From positions 1 to 57,590 of the forward strand of contig JANYCG010000295.1 in assembly GCA_025360385.1 (NCBI GenBank): a DNA stretch of 57,590 nt. Direction: 5' to 3'. Both the position numbers and the translations under genes were made by a program. How positions within the stretch are numbered: the first letter of the stretch is position 1; each line of letters opens with the position of its first letter. This DNA is from Burkholderiales bacterium. Lineage in GTDB: Bacteria; Pseudomonadota; Gammaproteobacteria; Burkholderiales; Burkholderiaceae_C. The notes beneath the pieces are model-generated. The model saw nothing but the letters and a program-made list of their open reading frames with translations, made no database searches and had not been told where the DNA came from. This document shows positions 52,975-57,590 of this stretch, in pieces.

Positions 52975-54074
52975 GCGGCTTTGCTCCTCAAACGCTTGAC
53001 CAGCCCCACCACGCCGTCGGGCAAATACAAGGTGACCGCGATGAACAACAGGCCCAAAAAGTACAGCCAAAATTCTGGGTAGGCCACGGTGAGCCAGCTC
53101 TTGGCGCCGTTGACGATGAACGCCCCGGCAATCGGGCCAATCAAGGTCGCGCGGCCCCCCACTGCGGCCCAGATGGCGATTTCTATGGAGTTGGCCGGGC
53201 TCATCTCGCCAGGGTTGATGATGCCCACCTGTGGCACATACAAGGCCCCTGCCACCCCGCACATGACAGCCGAGATGACCCAGATGGTGAGTTTGTAGCC
53301 AATCGGGTTGTAGCCCGAAAACATGACCCGCGACTCGGCATCGCGGATCGCCTGCAGGACCCGCCCAAATTTGCTGGCCACCAGCCATTTGGCGAACAGG
53401 AAAAAGCCCAGCAGCGTCAGGCCGGTCAGCACAAAAATCAGCATACGCATAGACGGCGTGGCAATGGGCGTGCCCAGAATGCGTTTGAAATCAGTGAAGC
53501 CGTTGTTGCCGCCAAACCCAGTCTCGTTGCGGAAGAACAGCAACATGGCCGCAAAAGTCATGGCCTGCGTGATGATGGAAAAATACACGCCCTTGATGCG
53601 CGAGCGAAAGGCGAAATAACCAAACACGAACGCCACCACACCTGGCACCACGACGATCAGGGCCAGCGTGGCGATGAAGCTGTCGCTGAAGCTCCAGTGC
53701 CAGGGCAAGACCTTCCAGTCGAGGAAGACCATGAAGTCTGGCAAATCGCTTTTGTAATTGCCGTCGCGGCCAATCTGGCGCATCAGGTACATGCCCATGG
53801 CATAACCTCCGAGCGCAAAAAACACACCGTGGCCCAGGCTCAAAATGCCGCTGTAACCCCAGATCAAGTCCATCGCCAACGCACAAATGGCGTAACACAT
53901 GATCTTGCCGACCAGCGCCACTGCGTAGGTGCTCATGTGGAACAGGCTGCTCTCGGGCACCCACAGGTTGAGCGCGGGCGCCACGGCGCACACCACGATG
54001 AGCGCCACGATGAAGGCGCTCCAGCCCGCGCGCGAAAGCACCGCCGGCTTTGGAGGAAGAATCAAATTACTCAT
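52971..54074 (-). CDS. urtC: Urea ABC transporter permease UrtC
   Basis: 367 residues with about ten membrane segments, of the LivM type: LIWGYSGILSLGHGVFFALG, then YAMGMYLMRQIGRDGNYKSD with the long insert typical of UrtC, and GRATLIGPIAGAF. ATG 54074 (MSNLILPPKP) is chosen; ATG 54098 is also open. It couples to urtD by a 4-bp overlap. Confidence 0.95.
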   Translation of the reverse strand: MSNLILPPKPAVLSRAGWSAFIVALIVVCAVAPALNLWVPESSLFHMSTYAVALVGKIMCYAICALAMDLIWGYSGILSLGHGVFFALGGYAMGMYLMRQIGRDGNYKSDLPDFMVFLDWKVLPWHWSFSDSFIATLALIVVVPGVVAFVFGYFAFRSRIKGVYFSIITQAMTFAAMLLFFRNETGFGGNNGFTDFKRILGTPIATPSMRMLIFVLTGLTLLGFFLFAKWLVASKFGRVLQAIRDAESRVMFSGYNPIGYKLTIWVISAVMCGVAGALYVPQVGIINPGEMSPANSIEIAIWAAVGGRATLIGPIAGAFIVNGAKSWLTVAYPEFWLYFLGLLFIAVTLYLPDGVVGLVKRLRSKAA

Positions 54075-54113
54075 AGCGTGAAACCAATTCCAGTGCAAGC
54101 GTGGAACCGGCTT

Positions 54114-54173
54114 TGCCGGGCCACTGCTTGCGCCCCCTTGAGGGGGAGGCGCCGCAGGCGCATCGGGGGTGGT
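54114..54173 (-). repeat. GC-rich intergenic repeat, family 2, copy 3 (between urtB and urtC)
   Basis: CGCCCCCTTGAGGGGGAGGC and nearby GGCGCCGCAGGCGC-like inverted bases relate it to the copies at 34987 and 52024, though it is more diverged. It fills the 102-bp gap between urtC and urtB and can fold into a hairpin. Confidence 0.6.
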
Positions 54174-54176
54174 TCA

Positions 54177-55742
54177 TCATGTCCGGCCTTTCATCGCAAA
54201 AATGCCTTGGGGACGTTTTTGGATGAAGATGATGATGAACACCAGCACGGCGATTTTGGCCAGCACCGCGCCGGCCCAGCCCTCCAGGAATTTGTTGAGC
54301 ACGCCCAGGCCCAGCGCTGCGTACACCGTGCCGGCCAGTTGGCCGACACCGCCCAACACCACCACCATGAAGGAGTCGACGATGTAGCCCTGGCCCAGGT
54401 CGGGCCCGACGTTGCCAACCTGGCTCAGCGCGCAACCTGCCAGGCCAGCGATGCCGCTGCCCAGGGCGAACGCATAGGTGTCGACCCGGGCGGTGTTCAC
54501 GCCCATACATGCGGCAATCGGGCGGTTCTGCGTGACGCCGCGCACAAACAGGCCCAGCCGCGTTTTGCTGATCAGCCAGGCCACCGCGCCCAGCACTGCC
54601 AAGGCAAAGGCCATGATCACCAACCGGTTGTAAGGCAGCGACAAATTGCCCAGCACCTGGACGCCACCGCTCATCCAGCTTGGGTTTTCAACGCCCACGT
54701 TCTGCGCCCCAAAAAAACTGCGCACCAGTTGCTGCAGCATCAGGCTGATGCCCCAAGTGGCCAGCAAGGTCTCCAGCGGGCGTCCATAGAGGAATCGGAT
54801 CACGCTGCGCTCCAGCGCCGCGCCCATCAGGGCCGAGGCCATGAAGGCAACCGGCACCGAAGCCACCAGGTACCAGTCAAACGCGCCCGGAAAATACTTC
54901 TGGAACACGCCCTGCACCACGTAGGTGGCATAGGCGCCGATCATCATCAGCTCACCATGCGCCATGTTGATCACACCCATCAGGCCGTAGGTGATGGCCA
55001 GCCCCAGCGCGACCAGCAGCAGGATGGAGCCCAGGCTGAAGCCGCTGAAAACCGCGCCAAGTTTGTCGCCCCAGGCCAGGGCGCCTTCAACGGTTTTCAG
55101 AGTCGCGTTCAGAGCGGCTTTGACGTCTGGCTCGGTCTCGACCTGAAGGCGCGCCAGCAGCACCGTCTTGGTGCTGGCCTGGTGGCTTTGCGCCAGCAAG
55201 GTGGCGGCAATCAAGCGTTTGGACTTATCGGCGCTGTTGAGCAGCACGGCTGCCCGGATCAGGCCAAGCTGGTCTTTGAGTTGCGCATTGGCCTCGGCCG
55301 CAAAGGCTTTTTCAATCAAGGGCAGCTTGGATTCGTCACTTTCCGCAAGCAGGGCCTTGATGCCGTCTCGGCGCGTTTTTTCATCTTTGGAAAACAGCTT
55401 GAACCCGGCCAGCGCAGCCTCCAGTTCGCCACGCATCAGGTTGTTGTTGATGACGTCTTCCGCATCCGCGGGAACGGCGACTTCTGCGCCGGTGACAGGG
55501 TCAAAACCTTTGCCGTCTTTAACGATGAAGACCTTGTCAGCGGCAACTTTGACGGCATCGTCAGACAGCGCCTGCAAGAATGCCGCCAATTTGTCGTCGG
55601 GGTTGGCGACTGCCTTCTGCAATGCTTGAACGCGCGCATCCGTTTCGCCAATTGCGATGCCTTTTACATCGCTAGTTCCCATGGAATGGGCATATCCTGC
55701 TATTAAAAGCGTAGTAATGAAAATGGAAAATCGATGGAGCAT
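54177..55742 (-). CDS. urtB: Urea ABC transporter permease UrtB
   Basis: 521-residue precursor. After a signal peptide a periplasmic N-terminal region of about 200 residues (GIAIGETDARVQALQKAVAN, HEAT-like helices) precedes a LivH-type permease domain (LGLAITYGLMGVINMAHGEL, VNTARVDTYAFALGSGIAGL). This layout is normal for UrtB. The signal peptide region (LLIAGYAHSMGTSD) is encoded by a dispersed DNA repeat at 55671-55714 that ends in the same GTSD seen in LolA. ATG 55742 is preferred over 55766. Confidence 0.94.
   Translation of the reverse strand: MLHRFSIFITTLLIAGYAHSMGTSDVKGIAIGETDARVQALQKAVANPDDKLAAFLQALSDDAVKVAADKVFIVKDGKGFDPVTGAEVAVPADAEDVINNNLMRGELEAALAGFKLFSKDEKTRRDGIKALLAESDESKLPLIEKAFAAEANAQLKDQLGLIRAAVLLNSADKSKRLIAATLLAQSHQASTKTVLLARLQVETEPDVKAALNATLKTVEGALAWGDKLGAVFSGFSLGSILLLVALGLAITYGLMGVINMAHGELMMIGAYATYVVQGVFQKYFPGAFDWYLVASVPVAFMASALMGAALERSVIRFLYGRPLETLLATWGISLMLQQLVRSFFGAQNVGVENPSWMSGGVQVLGNLSLPYNRLVIMAFALAVLGAVAWLISKTRLGLFVRGVTQNRPIAACMGVNTARVDTYAFALGSGIAGLAGCALSQVGNVGPDLGQGYIVDSFMVVVLGGVGQLAGTVYAALGLGVLNKFLEGWAGAVLAKIAVLVFIIIFIQKRPQGIFAMKGRT
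55671..55714 (-). repeat. Dispersed ATAGC-N16-ACGGGGAC repeat, copy 13 (inside urtB)
   Basis: On the minus strand CTACGCTTTTAATAGC is followed after exactly 16 bases by ATGGGAAC and TAGCGATG. It encodes the end of the UrtB signal peptide and the GTSD of the mature start. Confidence 0.78.
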
Positions 55743-55893
55743 GAGAAAAACCTGTAGCCTGAACACGCGTGGGCATGGTCACGCTGCAATGTCTTGCAGA
55801 CAATTTATCACCCCTTTGAACAAAAATATTCGCGGGGCAAAAAGCGAATCGAGGGGCATCGCGAGAAGCCCGAGGTGGGGTCTGCAGCGCCCT

Positions 55894-55911
55894 GCCGTAC
55901 ACCTGTACGGC
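55894..55911 (-). promoter_or_regulatory. Stem-loop in the 226-bp urtA-urtB gap
   Basis: GCCGTAC and GTACGGC pair across a 4-base loop, not followed by a T-run. The gap holds no gene. A hairpin here could protect or partly terminate the urtA message so that the binding protein is made in excess. Confidence 0.5.
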
Positions 55912-55968
55912 GAGCACGGCAAGGCACCAGATCGGGTTTCGCCTTATCGAAAAGCCGGGCCCAGCGAT

Positions 55969-57249
55969 TTATTTCTTGGCCATTTCCTGCTTGGCGGGCT
56001 CATCAGGCTTCTTGTCGTTGCCTTCGATAAACGGGCTCCAGGGCTTGGCTTTCACCGGGCCGGGGGTCTTCCAGACCACGTTGAACTGGCCGTCGGCCTT
56101 GATCTCGCCAATGAACACCGACTTGTGCAGGTGATGGTTCTTCGGGTCCATCATGGACGTGATGCCACTGGGTGCCTTGAAGGTCTGGCCGGCCATGGCC
56201 GCGATCACTTTGTCGGTGTCGGTGGACTTGGCTTTTTCAACCGCCTGTTTCCACATGTTGATGCCGATGTAAGTGGCTTCCATCGGGTCGTTGGTCAATG
56301 GCTTGTCCGAACCCGGCAACTTTTGCGCCTTGGCATAGGTTGACCATTTTTTGATGAACTCGGTATTGGCCGGGTTTTTGATCGATTGAAAATAGTTCCA
56401 GGCGGCCAGGTGGCCCACCAGCGGCTTGGTGTCCACACCGCGCAACTCTTCTTCACCCACCGAGAAGGCCACGACAGGCACGTCTTTGGCTTTCAGGCCG
56501 GCATTGCCCAGCTCTTTGTAGAACGGCACATTGGAGTCGCCATTGATGGTGGAGACTACGGCTGTCTTGCCGCCAGCGGAGAATTTCTTCACGTCAGCCA
56601 CGATGGTCTGGTAGTCCGAATGGCCGAATGGCGTGTATTTTTCGTCGATGTCCTTGTCGGCAACACCTTTGCTTTTGAGGTAGGCGCGCAAAATTTTGTT
56701 GGTGGTGCGCGGGTACACATAATCAGTCCCCAGCAATACCCAGCGTTTCGCGCCGCCGCCTTCTTTGCTCATCAAATAATCGACCGCCGGAATGGCCTGC
56801 TGGTTCGGTGCGGCACCGGTGTAAAACACGTTCTTGGAAAGCTCTTCACCCTCATATTGCACCGGGTAGAACAGCAGGCCGTTCATCTCTTCAACAACAG
56901 GCAACACCGACTTGCGCGATACGCTGGTCCAGCATCCAAAGATGACGGACACTTTGTCCTGGCCGAGCAACTGCTTGGTTTTTTCGGCGAACAGGGGCCA
57001 GTTGGAGGCCGGATCCACGATCACCGGTTCGAGCTTCTTGCCCATCACGCCGCCCTTGGCGTTGATCTCTTCAATGGCCATCAGCACGGTGTCTTTCAAC
57101 ACGGTTTCTGAAATGGCCATGGTGCCCGACAGGCTGTGCAAGATGCCAACCTTGATGGTGTCAGCGGCGTGAACCATGCCGACACTCGACAACCCCAAAC
57201 CCACCACGATGGACGCGGTCAGTGACTTTAAAGTACCTCGACGATTCAT
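55969..57249 (-). CDS. urtA: Urea ABC transporter substrate-binding protein UrtA
   Basis: 426-residue precursor with signal peptide ending VHAA. The mature part IKVGILHSLSGTMAISETVL, then LKPVIVDPASNWPLFAEKTK-like region, FGCWTSVSRKSVLPV, NGLLFYPVQYEGEE and GTDYVYPRTTNKIL are characteristic of UrtA. It captures urea in the periplasm for UrtBCDE. GGAG precedes ATG 57249; an upstream in-frame start at 57303 would fall inside the sigma-54 promoter. It heads the operon. Confidence 0.96.
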   Translation of the reverse strand: MNRRGTLKSLTASIVVGLGLSSVGMVHAADTIKVGILHSLSGTMAISETVLKDTVLMAIEEINAKGGVMGKKLEPVIVDPASNWPLFAEKTKQLLGQDKVSVIFGCWTSVSRKSVLPVVEEMNGLLFYPVQYEGEELSKNVFYTGAAPNQQAIPAVDYLMSKEGGGAKRWVLLGTDYVYPRTTNKILRAYLKSKGVADKDIDEKYTPFGHSDYQTIVADVKKFSAGGKTAVVSTINGDSNVPFYKELGNAGLKAKDVPVVAFSVGEEELRGVDTKPLVGHLAAWNYFQSIKNPANTEFIKKWSTYAKAQKLPGSDKPLTNDPMEATYIGINMWKQAVEKAKSTDTDKVIAAMAGQTFKAPSGITSMMDPKNHHLHKSVFIGEIKADGQFNVVWKTPGPVKAKPWSPFIEGNDKKPDEPAKQEMAKK

Positions 57250-57299
57250 GACATTCTCCAAGAGTAAGTACGACCCCATGTTGGGGACAGTTCGTCTAC

Positions 57300-57314
57300 G
57301 CAAGGGCTATGCCA
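57300..57314 (-). promoter_or_regulatory. Sigma-54 (RpoN) promoter of urtA
   Basis: On the minus strand TGGCATAGCCCTTGC has GG and GC separated by exactly 10 bases, the -24/-12 pattern, differing from TGGCAC-N5-TTGC only at the sixth base. It predicts a start about 35-40 nt before the urtA ATG. Control of urea uptake by nitrogen status through NtrC is well established in proteobacteria. Confidence 0.8.
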
Positions 57315-57399
57315 AGTTTGAATTTTTCGGGTTTTTCAGAATGGAATCCGCCAATTTGGCGGCCAACATCGCTTGGTGTTGGTCGCGGACAGCGCACTG

Positions 57400-57469
57400 C
57401 GCACCAACTGCGGCAAGTCTTGCACCGTTTTCAGGCGCTTTGATTTGGTGCACTGATCTTATTGGTGCA
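57400..57469. promoter_or_regulatory. Cluster of NtrC-like half-sites upstream of urtA
   Basis: GCACCA/TGGTGC half-sites occur at 57401-57406, 57422-57426 (partial), 57446-57451 and 57463-57468, about 90-165 bp upstream of the sigma-54 promoter. Their spacing does not give a perfect GCACCA-N5-TGGTGC palindrome. Their density and location suit an NtrC enhancer. Confidence 0.5.
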
Positions 57470-57516
57470 GGGCGATCGCAGGGCCGTCACCGCCCTGAAG
57501 CGCTCAGAAACAGCCG

Positions 57517-57590
57517 TTAAGCCCCTACCCCCTTGATCACGGCGATTGCCGCACCCGTGGGGTCGATCAAGACGCAGGCGCGGCCAATGT
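57517..57590 (-). CDS. VOC-family protein, C-terminal fragment (gene continues past window)
   Basis: Reading from the right edge, 24 codons give IGRACVLIDPTGAAIAVIKG then VGA and a TAA stop. The pattern GR-xxLxDPxGAxxAV is the typical last strand pair of glyoxalase/VOC domains. Nothing more can be said because the rest lies outside. It runs in the same direction as urtA. Confidence 0.6.
   Translation of the reverse strand, partial: IGRACVLIDPTGAAIAVIKGVGA

Noticed and set aside
53697-55706. 669-residue plus-strand ORF across urtC and urtB
   Set aside because: It spans two genes and their gap on the other strand and is rich in His, Gln and Arg, typical of an antisense frame.
57176-57520. 114-residue plus-strand ORF upstream of urtA
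   Set aside because: It overlaps the start of urtA and its sigma-54 promoter and shows no family pattern.

Overview
The window is a stretch of a high-GC betaproteobacterial chromosome. Gene order (crp-like/ftsK/lolA opposite trxB, rpmB-rpmG, purN with an RsmB-like methyltransferase, ribF-ileS-lspA) and the many Bug, TRAP and COG0715-type solute-binding proteins point to Burkholderiales, most likely Comamonadaceae of the Rhodoferax/Polaromonas kind. The family is an inference from gene content and order; no 16S gene, tRNA, CRISPR array, complete insertion sequence or prophage was seen.

Layout. 1-2.9 kb: the tail of a sulfatase and two alpha/beta hydrolases, one fused to a LuxR-type DNA-binding domain. 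2.8-11.8 kb: housekeeping genes (lolA, ftsK, a Crp/Fnr regulator, trxB, rpmB, rpmG, a fatty acid desaturase, an RNA methyltransferase, purN). 12-17.8 kb: a pair of acyl-CoA dehydrogenases, a lipase-like lipoprotein, a VOC protein, a small IS5-type MITE and an HNH nuclease. 18-24.4 kb: ribF-ileS-lspA and a Na/Pi symporter. 24.5-27.8 kb: a reverse-strand group of quinone oxidoreductase, Nudix and TPR-methyltransferase genes. 28-38.7 kb: iorAB (indolepyruvate:ferredoxin oxidoreductase), a TRAP transporter, a thioesterase, a Gfo/Idh/MocA oxidoreductase and two divergent Bug-family binding proteins.

38.8-57.2 kb forms one functional theme, purine ring breakdown to urea. It holds 8-oxoguanine deaminase, membrane urate hydroxylase PuuD, hydroxyisourate hydrolase UraH, a GntR regulator with an 18-bp palindromic operator, allantoinase PuuE, a one-chain fusion of OHCU decarboxylase with an allantoate amidohydrolase, an M20 hydrolase, an uncharacterised ABC importer, the urease accessory gene ureD, and on the other strand the urea importer urtABCDE. 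urtA is preceded by a good sigma-54 site and NtrC-like half-sites. The locus therefore appears to join internal urea release, urea import and urease assembly; the urease structural genes are not in the window.

The least expected signal is a dispersed short repeat. At least 12 copies share a rigid design (a GCTAT/ATAGC inverted pair, then exactly 16 bases, then ACGGGGAC or a close variant). Copies lie between genes but also inside lolA, purN, ileS, a Nudix gene, iorA, iorB, puuD, urtB and the end of ureD. They are read in different frames and orientations and rewrite the signal peptides of LolA and UrtB with a shared GTSD motif. A second, GC-rich repeat family occurs between genes, twice inside the urt operon. 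Two arrays of 13-14 bp direct repeats sit upstream of iorA and of the TRAP binding protein gene.
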